Counted from the first letter of the stretch, positions 25,729 to 35,040 are shown. The stretch is 51,778 bases of DNA from Pollutimonas sp036675955 (GCA_036675955.1 JAKFDW010000175.1:1-51778), one strand, 5' to 3'. Program-made: numbers and translations. Notes: generated by a model not told the origin, from the sequence alone.

Positions 25729-27435
25729 ATGTACTCTAAGAACGGTAGACAAATCCAAAATCCTCGTAGTGGCGTTCTTGTACTGGGTCCTGACGGCGCA
25801 GCAGTCTTTGCCTCGGGAACCGGGCTTGACGCTCATATCCAGGACAAGCTCGGCACCTTATGGGAAGACCGCGACGTACGCCCGATGTCGGCAATGTTCA
25901 CCCTCGAGGGAACCAGCGAACCCATGACGGTAGTGTCCTTTGTAGCAGCCGGCACGGGCTGCTTTGTTCTATACCGGCATGACGGTGGCGACCCGCTGTA
26001 TGAATTCGTCAGCAGCGTCGATTTCTCGGCCGACATCCTTCGCCATTTCGTCACCGATCCATACGAAGCCATGACTGTCGTCGACGACCAGGCCCGCGTA
26101 CGCTACATGAGCCCGGTTCACGAAAAATTCTTCGGCATCCAGCGGGGCGAAGCTTCCGGCGCGGATGTCAACGCGGTAATCGAAAATAGCCGCCTTCCTG
26201 CGGTTCTGCGCTCAGGCAAAACAGAAGTCGGCCAGGTACAAACCATGCGCGGAAAGAGCCGGGTCGTCAGCCGCACACCCATCGTTAACGCCGAGGGCCG
26301 TATTGTCGGCGCTATCGGACAGGTGATGTTCAAGAGCCCGGCGGCTGTGGAATCATTGGGGGCGGAAATCAGGCGTCTGCGCCAGGAGATCAGCTTCTAT
26401 GAACGAGAACTCCCCCGTTTGCGCGGCAATGCGCAGGGAATGGAATCCCTCGTGGGTGAAAGCGATGCCATCAGGAAATTGAAGGAGCGCATCAAGAAGG
26501 TGGCCCCTCTCGACGTTTCCGTGCTGTTGGTTGGGGAAAGCGGCGTCGGGAAGGATCTCGTCGCCCATGCCGTCCATCAACTCAGTCCACGCGGGTCCAG
26601 GGACATGGTGCTGGTAAACGCCGCAGCCATTCCCGGCGATCTGGTCGAAGCAGAGTTGTTCGGCTACGAAGGCGGCGCTTTCACCGGCGCAGAAAAGCGC
26701 GGCCGCACCGGCAAGTTCGAAGAGGCGGATCAGACTACGCTCTTTCTGGATGAAATCGGCGACATGCCCTTGGACATACAGGTCAAAGTGTTGCGCACCC
26801 TTCAGGATGGCAGTTTCCAACGTGTGGGCAGCAGCGCTCAGCGCCGGTCCAATTTTCGCCTTATCTCCGCCAGCAACCGGGACTTCCAGCGCATGCTGAA
26901 CACCGGCGACTTCAGGCTAGACCTTTTTTACCGCATAAGCGCGGTCACCATCCGGGTTCCCCCACTGCGCGAAAGACTGGAAGATGTACCCCTGCTGGCG
27001 GACACATTTCTGCAGCGATTCATGCGCCGCCACAATGTTCAGGGGAAATTTTTCGGCACCGGCGTCATGGAGTATCTGCAATCGCTGCCTTGGCCCGGCA
27101 ATGTTCGTCAACTGCAGCACACGATAGAACGCGCCGCGATTTTTTCCGAGCAGAATGAGATTTCTTGCGAGGACTGCGAGGTGCCCCTAGAGGTAGGTTC
27201 AGGAACCGATTTCGAGGTAAATGACATGTTCCGCGAGACGGTGCGCTCGGCCGGCCCTCTTACTGCAACTGAACCGGCCGATGTGCGTCAGGCGAAGTCC
27301 CGCGTCGAGCTCGATATGATCCGGGACGCGTTGCTGCGATTTGACGGCAACAAGAAAAGAGCCGCGGAATATCTGGGCATATCTCGCTCTCACCTGTACA
27401 AGAAGATTAATGAGCCCGATCCGAATACCTTGTGA
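25729..27435 (+). CDS. Sigma-54-dependent PAS/AAA+/Fis transcriptional activator
   Basis: 568 residues from the ATG at 25729. An in-frame ATG at 25645 exists but overlaps the divergent sigma-54 promoter, so the later start is preferred; its ribosome-binding site is weak. An N-terminal region of about 100 residues is followed by a PAS-like domain (about 105-202, DPYEAMTVVDDQARVRYMSP) and a short coiled coil (RRLRQEISFYEREL). The AAA+ domain has Walker A GESGVGKD at 269-276, GAFTGA at 316-321 for sigma-54 contact, and LFLDEIGD as Walker B. The C-terminal Fis-type helix-turn-helix is NKKRAAEYLGISRSHLYKK. It probably activates the divergent nine-gene operon in response to a small ligand. Confidence 0.93.
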   Translation: MYSKNGRQIQNPRSGVLVLGPDGAAVFASGTGLDAHIQDKLGTLWEDRDVRPMSAMFTLEGTSEPMTVVSFVAAGTGCFVLYRHDGGDPLYEFVSSVDFSADILRHFVTDPYEAMTVVDDQARVRYMSPVHEKFFGIQRGEASGADVNAVIENSRLPAVLRSGKTEVGQVQTMRGKSRVVSRTPIVNAEGRIVGAIGQVMFKSPAAVESLGAEIRRLRQEISFYERELPRLRGNAQGMESLVGESDAIRKLKERIKKVAPLDVSVLLVGESGVGKDLVAHAVHQLSPRGSRDMVLVNAAAIPGDLVEAELFGYEGGAFTGAEKRGRTGKFEEADQTTLFLDEIGDMPLDIQVKVLRTLQDGSFQRVGSSAQRRSNFRLISASNRDFQRMLNTGDFRLDLFYRISAVTIRVPPLRERLEDVPLLADTFLQRFMRRHNVQGKFFGTGVMEYLQSLPWPGNVRQLQHTIERAAIFSEQNEISCEDCEVPLEVGSGTDFEVNDMFRETVRSAGPLTATEPADVRQAKSRVELDMIRDALLRFDGNKKRAAEYLGISRSHLYKKINEPDPNTL

Positions 27436-27634
27436 CGCCCTTCTTGCGCAATTGAACTAAAGCCCCTCGAAGCAAATCACATAGCCCAACGCCAGTGGGC
27501 GGCGTCATAGTCCAGCGCCGTCCGCCAGCGGGCAATGTGACGATCGGTGTATCCCCGGGCTATCGGACGGGCAGAATGTCTAAGGCTGCTAGAACGTCGA
27601 TTTATCCATAGGAACACCGATCCCGAAAAGGTGC

Positions 27635-28360
27635 TCACTTGTTTGGCGTTGCGGCCGGTCCAGCCGGTATCGCTGCCACGCCGTCGGGTTTGACGTACGT
27701 AAGTGTAGTTACGTAGCTCACACCGTCGTAGCGCTCGGACCCGCCGGCGCCTTCGCGCTCGCCCGGCGTGCGGTCGGTATGACTTGCCTCGGCGACATAC
27801 GTGCCATCCCACGGCATGTCGAACATCACAAGGCCCTGCATATCGCTATAGGCTTCCTTGGCCCAGCCGGACTGCGTGACCAGCGCAACCTTGACCTTAG
27901 GCATGGGCTTGCCCTTGAAAAAGATCTTGAACTCGCCCAACTTACCTGACGGCACGATGTCGAACGCAAGCTTTGGCTGCTGTGCCGCGACGTCGGTAAT
28001 CAGCCGCGCAGCCGGGTAGTACCAGTTCTTCGACTCGGTGCCGTTCCTCTTGGAAATGTACAAAGGATAGGCTGCGTCCTCGGCCACGATCGAGTCTCCC
28101 TTCGCAGCTTTGAAGGGCAGCGTAAAGCCAACTCCAGTCTTGTTGCCGTCGGCAGTCTGCTCGCCTTTGTTGGAAACGAGCGTGGCTGTGGGCTTGCCGA
28201 ACTTGTCGAGCAGGCCCGGCGAGGCCTCACGCAGGTTATCGCCAAATTCGCCGAACTGAATGACAGCAGACTGGCCAGTTGGTTGTTCCAGCCAGATCTG
28301 GTGTGCGTGCGCAACGCCATAGCTAAGGGTTAAAAAGATCGAAACGAGGATTTTATGCAT
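27635..28360 (-). CDS. DUF4198 domain exported protein
   Basis: 241 residues. The Sec signal peptide (MHKILVSIFLTLSYGVAHA) would expose a mature N-terminus beginning HQIWLEQP, the His-led start typical of DUF4198 proteins. The rest follows the family pattern: GEFGDNLREASPGLLDKFGKP, a VAEDAAYPLYI segment, and a C-terminal domain with MFDMPWDGTYVAEASHTDRTPGER. Members are periplasmic and often sit next to TonB-dependent receptors or PepSY proteins in metal-uptake loci. Here the gene stands alone between unrelated regulators. A Fur-like palindrome lies 61 bases upstream. No clear ribosome-binding site is seen. Confidence 0.82.
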   Translation of the reverse strand: MHKILVSIFLTLSYGVAHAHQIWLEQPTGQSAVIQFGEFGDNLREASPGLLDKFGKPTATLVSNKGEQTADGNKTGVGFTLPFKAAKGDSIVAEDAAYPLYISKRNGTESKNWYYPAARLITDVAAQQPKLAFDIVPSGKLGEFKIFFKGKPMPKVKVALVTQSGWAKEAYSDMQGLVMFDMPWDGTYVAEASHTDRTPGEREGAGGSERYDGVSYVTTLTYVKPDGVAAIPAGPAATPNK

Positions 28361-28411
28361 GATGAATATGGAATAAATGGTTAGCCGGGATCGAAGATAA
28401 TCCTATTCTGA

Positions 28412-28436
28412 GATAATAGCAATGATTCTCATTAAG
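28412..28436 (-). promoter_or_regulatory. Fur-box-like operator upstream of the DUF4198 gene
   Basis: The core AATGATTCTCATT (28421-28433) is a perfect dyad AATGA-N3-TCATT. With the flanking GATAATAGC it resembles the GATAATGATAATCATTATC Fur consensus. It is placed 61 bases or more before the start of the exported protein gene, as expected for iron repression. Confidence 0.6.
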
Positions 28437-28514
28437 ATCTTCGGAAACGGCTGCCATGACCGTTTGCCTCCCAGTTGAGACCATGATACGTCCATGTCGG
28501 ACGATACTGGCAAA

Positions 28515-29252
28515 CTAAGCGAAAGCTCCAACCGACTGCCGTAAGTGCTGAACAATCGTGCTCATCTTGGCATCCAGGCGGCTCAAAGGCCCCCCAACAG
28601 CCAGCGCAACAATATCTCCATTAATGGGAGTCGGTAGCACTGCGGCGACCATGCCTGTTCCCTCGAACACTCCGCTGCGTGACGCCACAAAGCCAAATTG
28701 TCGCAAGTGTTCGACTTGTCGCCGCACTTGTTTCAAACTGGCTTTCTTTACCAATCCTCGGCGGTCTCGTTGGGCTTGATGCACGACTTTCTTCAGCTCG
28801 GCTTCATCCAGTTTGCTGAGCAACGCCAAACCGGTACCCGATGTACAAATCGGACGCAGCACACCGGCCACCGTAGGTACAACCGTAGAGCGTTTCTCTT
28901 GCTTGACCAATACATAACGAGCATAGGTGCCGCGGCGAACCGCTGCCACGGCTGTTTCACCAGTGACCTGGTTGAGCCGAGCAACTGCTCGAGCCACAAA
29001 TGGATCAGAAGCCACGCCATCGTCCCCTATCCATTTCCCGAGATGCGCCACTTGCGTAGTGGGCGCATATTCATGCGCCCTTCGATCATGGGTTATGTAC
29101 GACAAATTCACCAACGTGTTCAATAGGACGGCGGCACTTGACTGGGGAATACCGGTGAGCTGGACGATCTCCTTGAGCGTGAGCGGCATTTGCACCCGAT
29201 CGAACAACTCCAATAGCTGAAGAGTACGCACTGCGCTTTTGACATTATCCAC
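28515..29252 (-). CDS. IclR-family transcriptional regulator
   Basis: 245 residues. The N-terminal winged helix is seen at about residues 5-65 (VKSAVRTLQLLELFDRVQMPLTLKEIVQLTGIPQSSAAVLLNTLVNLSYI), followed by the IclR effector domain (ICTSGTGLALLSKL, GLVKKASLKQVRRQVEHLRQFGF, NGDIVALAVGGP). It lies 22 bases downstream of the isocitrate-lyase-family gene and is probably co-transcribed. The perfect palindrome at 30266-30289, in front of both divergent units, is the likely operator. Confidence 0.92.
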   Translation of the reverse strand: MDNVKSAVRTLQLLELFDRVQMPLTLKEIVQLTGIPQSSAAVLLNTLVNLSYITHDRRAHEYAPTTQVAHLGKWIGDDGVASDPFVARAVARLNQVTGETAVAAVRRGTYARYVLVKQEKRSTVVPTVAGVLRPICTSGTGLALLSKLDEAELKKVVHQAQRDRRGLVKKASLKQVRRQVEHLRQFGFVASRSGVFEGTGMVAAVLPTPINGDIVALAVGGPLSRLDAKMSTIVQHLRQSVGAFA

Positions 29253-29274
29253 GGCCTCTCCAACGATCTACAAT

Positions 29275-30165
29275 TTAACGCTGTCCTGTCCGACTATTTG
29301 CAGGCAGATATTGAGCCTCTAAAGCGCGGATCACATCCAGATCCAGCAGACCTTCAAGCGTCTCCTGGGCCATTACTTTGGCCGGAAACTGAATACGCTG
29401 GCCTGAGTCCACATTCTCTTTCAATACTTGCAGATTCTCCATGACGGCCATAGCGGAACTTTTCAAGGCCAATAAGGGATGGGTGATGATACTCACGACT
29501 CCTTTAAGCTGCGCCGGATCAATGGAACTAAGCCAACCAAGGTTAGCCAACATCAACGGGGCCGCCGTTTGTTGGCGCACTGCCTTCAGTATATCGATGT
29601 CCTTGACCGCTGGGCTGATGAGTTTTATGACATCGGCACCCGCATCGGAGTAAGCCACAGCCCGTGCCATAAGCTCTTGCGGATCGACTGCATCTGTTCT
29701 GGCAATGATCAACATATTCCTATTGCGGCGCGCAGCGACCGCGGCTTTGATCTTTCCTATTGCCTCATCGATATGTACTAGAGGCGGGTGGTTATTAAGC
29801 AGTGGGCATTGCTTGGGAGAGCGCTGATCTTCAAGAGTCACCGCTGATGCACCTGATTTTTCGAAGTCAGCAACCGTTTTCATCACGTTGATTGCGTTCC
29901 CGTACCCGTTATCGCCATCGGCGAAGACGGGTATCGATACCTTGGCGCACACTCTACGCACGACATCCACCATGTCCGACTCTGTGTAGAGCTCGACATC
30001 CGGCATGCCAAGTAGCGATGCGGACACGCTAAATCCTGAAACCAACACTGCTTCGAAACCCGATTTCTGGGCAATAAGAGCGCTCAGGGTGTCGTAGCAA
30101 CCCGGAACAACCAATGGCTCCGGTGAGTCAAGACGGCTTCTTAAGTCATATGCTTCAGTAATCAT
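29275..30165 (-). CDS. Isocitrate lyase/PEP mutase family protein
   Basis: 296 residues, the size of methylisocitrate lyase/oxaloacetate decarboxylase-type members. Acidic Mg-binding residues are visible at D83/D85 (FADGDNGYG) and E112 (LEDQ). The catalytic-loop Cys is present as C120 (SPKQCP), but the usual KKCGH/KRCGH signature is changed: Pro-Leu follows the Cys instead of Gly-His. It therefore may not cleave methylisocitrate; C-C cleavage or decarboxylation of another 2-hydroxy/2-oxo acid is possible. It is transcribed away from a Bug/aldolase pair and precedes an IclR gene. Confidence 0.87.
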   Translation of the reverse strand: MITEAYDLRSRLDSPEPLVVPGCYDTLSALIAQKSGFEAVLVSGFSVSASLLGMPDVELYTESDMVDVVRRVCAKVSIPVFADGDNGYGNAINVMKTVADFEKSGASAVTLEDQRSPKQCPLLNNHPPLVHIDEAIGKIKAAVAARRNRNMLIIARTDAVDPQELMARAVAYSDAGADVIKLISPAVKDIDILKAVRQQTAAPLMLANLGWLSSIDPAQLKGVVSIITHPLLALKSSAMAVMENLQVLKENVDSGQRIQFPAKVMAQETLEGLLDLDVIRALEAQYLPANSRTGQR

Positions 30166-30265
30166 CGCTATGGGTACCTTTCATGTCGCAGATGGATCTA
30201 GGGGACTGGAAAAACAGTAACGATGCGCCGGTCCATACTCAAGAACTCCGTGTAAAACATCCCTC

Positions 30266-30289
30266 CAGATTCCACATATGTGGAATCTG
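30266..30289. promoter_or_regulatory. Perfect 24-bp palindrome, probable IclR operator
   Basis: Arms CAGATTCCACAT and ATGTGGAATCTG are exact reverse complements with no spacer, centred in the 200-base region between two divergent units. The inner TTCCACATATGTGGAA resembles IclR-family operators. Its distance is about 76 bases to the Bug start and about 100 to the lyase-family start, so one bound protein could control both. Confidence 0.7.
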
Positions 30290-30365
30290 ATCGATAAAAC
30301 GAAGGGTTCCGATTGCCCCATCGACAGCCAAGGCAGCAAACTATAAAAAACTACACGGAGGCTAA

Positions 30366-31340
30366 ATGAAAACCTTATATTCGATTGCAGTCAGCGCTTT
30401 TTTAGCGGCATTTTTTTCTGCAACAGCACAGGCACAAGCTGAGGACTTCCCGAGTAGGCCCATAACAATTATCGTGCCGTTCGGCGGTGGCAGCGGATCG
30501 GATGCATCCGCGCGTTACTTTGGCGAAAAAATGGGTCGAATCCTTGGCGAAAGCATCATCGTCGAGAACAAACCGGGGGCCGCAGGCGCCATTGGCATGA
30601 TGGCTGCAAAAAAAGCTCCGGCGGATGGTTATACCCTCGTCCAGGGCGGTATCTCGCCAAGCGTCGTCAACGCCGTCCTGGTCAAGGACTTGGGATATGA
30701 CCCTATTAGTGATTTCGTACCATTGCTGGGGTATGGAAGAAACATGAATGTATTGGCGGCGCCGGCCGAATCCAACATCAAGAACATGGCGGATTTAAAG
30801 GAAACGGTGAAGGCGTCTGATCAGTCGCTGAATGTAGGCACGTTTTCAACGACGTTGCAGCTTGCCGTCTCCTGGATGGGTGACTCCCTGGGCTTGAAAT
30901 TCACCAACATACCGTACAAAGGGCAGGCACAAGTCCTTAACGATCTGATGGGCAAGCAAATCGATCTTGCTCTTATCGATCTTGGCGGTGCCACCACCTT
31001 GTTACGCCAAGGAAAAATACGCGCTATCGCAGTAACGGGCGAAAAAAGAAGCCCTGACTTTCCGGACGTACCGACCGTGAAAGAAAGTGGCGCATCGGAT
31101 TACGTGCTTTATAGCTGGAATGCGTTTTTTACACGCTCGGAAGTTCCCGAGCCGATACGCGCCAAATTGGCTGATGCGATCAAACAGGTCATGACCGACC
31201 CAGACACCGTTAATAACTTCTACAGCCCAAAAGGAACGGAAGGCGTGCCCCTGTCCTCCAAGCAAATGAGGGCTCTGCAAATCCAAGAAATCGAACGGTT
31301 CAAACAGGTTGCTCAAAAATTGGGCATTGAGAAACGCTAG
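30366..31340 (+). CDS. Bug/TctC-family receptor
   Basis: 324 residues. The signal peptide MKTLYSIAVSAFLAAFFSATAQAQA precedes EDFPSRPITIIVPFGGGSGSDASARYF. Bug motifs are GAAGAIGM, PADGYTLV, and NIPYKGQAQVLNDL. ACGGAGG lies before the ATG. It is a periplasmic receptor, probably for the acid metabolised by the downstream aldolase and the divergent lyase-family enzyme. No TctA/TctB partner is encoded nearby. Confidence 0.94.
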   Translation: MKTLYSIAVSAFLAAFFSATAQAQAEDFPSRPITIIVPFGGGSGSDASARYFGEKMGRILGESIIVENKPGAAGAIGMMAAKKAPADGYTLVQGGISPSVVNAVLVKDLGYDPISDFVPLLGYGRNMNVLAAPAESNIKNMADLKETVKASDQSLNVGTFSTTLQLAVSWMGDSLGLKFTNIPYKGQAQVLNDLMGKQIDLALIDLGGATTLLRQGKIRAIAVTGEKRSPDFPDVPTVKESGASDYVLYSWNAFFTRSEVPEPIRAKLADAIKQVMTDPDTVNNFYSPKGTEGVPLSSKQMRALQIQEIERFKQVAQKLGIEKR

Positions 31341-31386
31341 CGTACTTCTCGGCCACGTAGTGATCAGAGCTCATCAAGGAATATTT

Positions 31387-32217
31387 GTGTATCCCAACCG
31401 TAATCCGCTAAAAGAAAAACTCGCGCAGGACAAGTGCATCCACGGCTTGTACATCCAGACTGCAAGCCCCGACAACGTAGAAATGGCGGCGGCTGCGGGC
31501 TTCGACTACATTATTCTGGACCGCGAGCACGGCTCCTTCGGTTATTCGGAAATGCTGCAGATGATTCGTGCCGCTGAAGCATCCGGAATTGTTCCGGTAG
31601 TTCGCGTCAGCCACAACTGTGCGTCAGAAATCCGTAAGGCGCTTGAAGCCGGAGCCCTTGGCGTATATGTTCCGGATATCCAAACCGCCGAACAAGCAGA
31701 AGCGGCGGTCGCAGCGGTTAAGTTCCGTAGCGCTGAAACCAAAGGGCTGCGAGGCGCATGCCCCACAGTACGTTCTGCCCGATCTCGAGGAGCATCCGAG
31801 TGGCCCAAGTATGTAGATTGGTCGAATAGAAATACGGTTCTCAGCCTTCTGATAGAAAGCCAAAAGGGCCTGGACAATCTCGACAAGATCCTGCAGACAT
31901 CAGGCATCGACACCATCATTATGGGTCGGTTCGACCTCGCCCAGGAAATGGGCCTGAAGGGCGACCGCTATGGTAAAGAAATGTCAGAAAGATTCGATTT
32001 GTTTGCAGACCAATGCAAACGCGCGGGCGTTCCTTATTTGGCAAGGCTAAGCAGCCTCAACGCTGATAAGGCCGGAGCTGAGTACGACTACTGGGTCCGG
32101 CGTGGCGCACGCATATTCAATTTAGGATCAGACCGGGAGCTCATCGCCCGCTCCTTCTCACAAGCGCTACATCCGTTGGCGCCTTCAATCCGGGAGCAGG
32201 AAGGGTCTGGAGCCTGA
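31387..32217 (+). CDS. HpcH/HpaI-family aldolase
   Basis: 276 residues from a GTG start with AAGGA six bases upstream; a longer frame begins inside the Bug gene and is rejected. Family residues are recognisable: H48 in ILDREHG, R73 in VVRV, metal-binding E157 (LIES) and D183 (GRFDLA, matching the usual GPxDLA). Such enzymes reversibly cleave 2-oxo-4-hydroxy acids, often to pyruvate and an aldehyde, or act on citramalyl-CoA-type compounds. It begins 46 bases after the Bug stop and is likely in the same unit. Confidence 0.9.
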   Translation: MYPNRNPLKEKLAQDKCIHGLYIQTASPDNVEMAAAAGFDYIILDREHGSFGYSEMLQMIRAAEASGIVPVVRVSHNCASEIRKALEAGALGVYVPDIQTAEQAEAAVAAVKFRSAETKGLRGACPTVRSARSRGASEWPKYVDWSNRNTVLSLLIESQKGLDNLDKILQTSGIDTIIMGRFDLAQEMGLKGDRYGKEMSERFDLFADQCKRAGVPYLARLSSLNADKAGAEYDYWVRRGARIFNLGSDRELIARSFSQALHPLAPSIREQEGSGA

Positions 32218-32483
32218 GCTGCCAACTCGCTATCCATGGCCCGGTTAGATGGATGCCTAAGTCATTTGTCGATTTTGGTGCCTCCGTCTCAAATAAATAC
32301 AATTTCGTTATGCTTCGAGGATAGTGGCGTGTTTTAGAAATTTGCATGTCTGCAGCGCGATTAAGCCAGTATCGGCGCCTAAATTCGGCTATTTCGATTT
32401 CACCATTTATCGGCCCTCCGGATTGCGCAATCACAGCGTTGACTCCTACCATGCGATCTTCAGGATGCAAGCAAGGGGTAAGA

Positions 32484-33662
32484 ATGTCCGTGAACACGCC
32501 GGTCGATGAGGCGGCCTTGGGATTACAGCGTTTGCAAGAGAGCACGCTGCTACGCCAGCGGCGTACCGTCGATAGTGCTCAAGGACCTCTCTTGACTGTC
32601 GATGGGCGTCAATACCTGGCATTTTGCAGCAATGATTATCTCGGTCTTGCAAATCACGCTGCGCTGATCGCCGGCGCACGGTCCGGTCTTGATAGATTCG
32701 GAGTGGGCGCGGGTGCATCAGCCTTGATCTGCGGGCACAGTCGTGTCGTGGAAGAACTGGAAGTGGCCCTGGCGGCGTTTGTAGGCATGCCCAAAGCCCT
32801 CTATTTCTCCAACGGCTACATGGCAAACGTGGGAATAATTCCGGCGCTGGTCGGCTCCGGCGATACCGTATTTTCCGATAGCCTGAACCACGCTTGCCTG
32901 ATCGACGGAGCCCGTTTGTCGAATGCGGAAATCCGCGTGTATACGCATGGCGATTTGACGCAACTGGAGCATCTCCTCGCGACAAATACCGGTACGCGCA
33001 AGTTGATCTTATCTGATGGTGTATTCAGCATGGACGGCGATATCGCTTCCGTGCCAGAACTTCTGTCGCTGTGCGAACGATACAACGCTCTGCTCTTGCT
33101 GGATGACGCACACGGTTTTGGCGTGCTGGGTACGCACGGCAGCGGCACCCTGTCCCATTTCGATCTCTGTTCGCCGCGCGTCTTATATATGGGAACTCTG
33201 GGGAAGGCGGCAGGAGTCGCGGGCGCATTTGTGGCCGGCGACGCAACGCTCATTGAATGGTTGTTGCAACGGGCCCGTACATATGTGTTCAGCACGGCGA
33301 GTCCACCGTTGCTGGCCAGTGCTTTACTGGCTGCATTGGGGGTAGTGCAGTCCTACGACACGCGGCGCCAACACCTGCGCCGGTTGATCAGGCAGCTGCA
33401 AGAGGGCTTGGCAAATCTGCCATGGCGTCTATTGCCGTCAGAAACGGCGATCCAGGCGCTTGTCGTGAAAGACAACGCGTTGGCGCTCGACTTGATGCAA
33501 GCGCTACTCGAGCAAGGGCTTTGGGTACCGGCAATTCGGCCTCCGACGGTACCTGAACACACTGCCCGTTTACGGATATCTCTATCTGCCGCGCACACCA
33601 GCGAACACGTGAGACGCCTTATTGCAGCGCTGCAAGGCTTGGCGATGAAGCATGTCGGATAA
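32484..33662 (+). CDS. bioF: 8-amino-7-oxononanoate synthase
   Basis: 392 residues from the ATG after AGGGGTAAGA; an in-frame start at 32346 would add a non-conserved leader. It is a PLP-dependent alpha-oxoamine synthase joining pimeloyl-ACP/CoA with alanine in biotin synthesis. Motifs are FCSNDYLGLANH near the N-terminus, FGVGAGASALICGHSRVVEELE, LLLDDAHGFGVLG, and the PLP Lys in YMGTLGKAAGVAGAF. Its last 11 bases overlap the bioA start. The 266 bases upstream hold no recognised gene and no clear BirA operator was found by eye. Confidence 0.95.
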   Translation: MSVNTPVDEAALGLQRLQESTLLRQRRTVDSAQGPLLTVDGRQYLAFCSNDYLGLANHAALIAGARSGLDRFGVGAGASALICGHSRVVEELEVALAAFVGMPKALYFSNGYMANVGIIPALVGSGDTVFSDSLNHACLIDGARLSNAEIRVYTHGDLTQLEHLLATNTGTRKLILSDGVFSMDGDIASVPELLSLCERYNALLLLDDAHGFGVLGTHGSGTLSHFDLCSPRVLYMGTLGKAAGVAGAFVAGDATLIEWLLQRARTYVFSTASPPLLASALLAALGVVQSYDTRRQHLRRLIRQLQEGLANLPWRLLPSETAIQALVVKDNALALDLMQALLEQGLWVPAIRPPTVPEHTARLRISLSAAHTSEHVRRLIAALQGLAMKHVG

Positions 33663-35040
33663 CTCTTCCAGCATATCGTCAACATGGCGTTCGGATATGG
33701 TCAAGCGCAGCCTGAAAAGCGTTTGGCATCCTTGTACTCAGATGCAACATCATGAGACCGTGCCGCTCGTTCCTGTTAGCCATGGTCGCGGCGCCTGGTT
33801 ATACGACGCCGACGGCAAGCGTTATCTGGATGCCATTAGCTCCTGGTGGGTAAATCTGTTTGGCCATGCTAATCAGCGTATCAACGCGCAAATCAAGGAA
33901 CAATTGGACAAGCTTGAACATGCGATGCTGGCTGGCTTCACCCATGAACCAGTGATCCGTTTATCGGAGCAACTCGCAGCGCGCACGGACCATGCACTCG
34001 GCCATTGCTTTTATGCTTCAGACGGGGCTTCAGCAGTAGAAATTGCATTGAAAATGAGTGCGCATTTCTGGCGTAATGCCGGGCAATCCGCCAAGCGGGA
34101 ATTCGTTTGCCTGAAAGGCAGTTATCACGGCGAGACCATTGGTGCACTTGCAGTCACCGATGTGGCTTTGTTCCGCGATGCTTATGGTGCATTGCTGCAG
34201 CCCGCACATGTTGTCATGTCGCCCGATGCGCGTGCTGCTCGAGACGGTGAAACGGCGGCCGACGTGGCGCGCCGCGCGGCAGGCTCGCTAAAGACGCTGC
34301 TGCAGCAGCGGGCACGACAAGTGGCTGCGGTCATCATCGAACCGTTGGTGCAATGTGCCGGCGGGATGGCCATGCATGATCCTGACTACTTGTCAGAAGT
34401 GCGCGCTTTATGTGATCACTATCAGGTGCACTTGATCTTTGATGAAATTGCGGTGGGTTGCGGCCGTACCGGCACTTTTTTTGCATCTGAACAGGCAGTT
34501 GCCTTGGAGGGCGAAGAAATCCGCGTCTGGCCCGATTTCGTATGCTTGTCCAAGGGCATCAGCGGTGGTTACCTGCCTTTGTCGCTGGTCATGACAACGG
34601 ATTCGATCTATCAGGCGTTTTACGATACGGATATTTCCCGGGGATTTCTGCATTCTCATTCGTATACCGGCAATCCCTTGGCGTGTCGCGCGGCATTGGC
34701 CACCTTGGAAATATTCGAGCAAGACGATGTGCTCAATATGAATCGGGAGCGTGCACGCCGCATTACGGCGGCGCTGCAGCCGTTGGCTCATCACGCATAT
34801 GTTCAAAATTTCAGGCAACGCGGCATGATTTGGGCGTTCGATGCCGCGATAGATGGAGCCGCCGCAGCAGCCCGTTTTTCAAAACGTTTTTTTGTCGAAG
34901 CGCTCGCGCATGAGCTGCTCCTTCGGCCGATAGGGCGAACCGTCTACTTAATGCCTCCGTATATTCTGGACAACAACGAATGCGACATGTTGGCGGCCCG
35001 CACGACAGCCGTATTTGAAAAGGTGATTGCTTATGCATAG
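33652..35040 (+). CDS. bioA: Adenosylmethionine-8-amino-7-oxononanoate aminotransferase
   Basis: 462 residues from the ATG at 33652; an in-frame ATG at 33697 would give a length nearer the family norm. BioA signatures are VWHPCTQMQHHE near the start, DAISSWWVNLFGHANQRIN, YASDGASAVEIALKM, LKGSYHGETIGALAVTD, LIFDEIAVGCGRTGTFFA, and the PLP Lys in CLSKGISGGYLPLS. It transfers the amino group of S-adenosylmethionine to make 7,8-diaminopelargonate. Its end overlaps bioD by 8 bases. Confidence 0.96.
   Translation: MSDNSSSISSTWRSDMVKRSLKSVWHPCTQMQHHETVPLVPVSHGRGAWLYDADGKRYLDAISSWWVNLFGHANQRINAQIKEQLDKLEHAMLAGFTHEPVIRLSEQLAARTDHALGHCFYASDGASAVEIALKMSAHFWRNAGQSAKREFVCLKGSYHGETIGALAVTDVALFRDAYGALLQPAHVVMSPDARAARDGETAADVARRAAGSLKTLLQQRARQVAAVIIEPLVQCAGGMAMHDPDYLSEVRALCDHYQVHLIFDEIAVGCGRTGTFFASEQAVALEGEEIRVWPDFVCLSKGISGGYLPLSLVMTTDSIYQAFYDTDISRGFLHSHSYTGNPLACRAALATLEIFEQDDVLNMNRERARRITAALQPLAHHAYVQNFRQRGMIWAFDAAIDGAAAAARFSKRFFVEALAHELLLRPIGRTVYLMPPYILDNNECDMLAARTTAVFEKVIAYA

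Noticed and set aside
27436..27634. A minus-strand protein-like stretch (ARGYTDRHIARWRTALDY) as a gene fragment
   Set aside because: Too short, no family recognised, and the same frame upstream is out of frame with the DUF4198 gene.
28462..28515. GTTTGCC and GGCAAAC arms as a terminator of the IclR gene
   Set aside because: Seven-base arms 40 bases apart with no T-run; could be chance.
32218..32483. A regulatory RNA or BirA operator upstream of bioF
   Set aside because: No TTGTAAACC-type dyad or stable structured element could be identified by eye.
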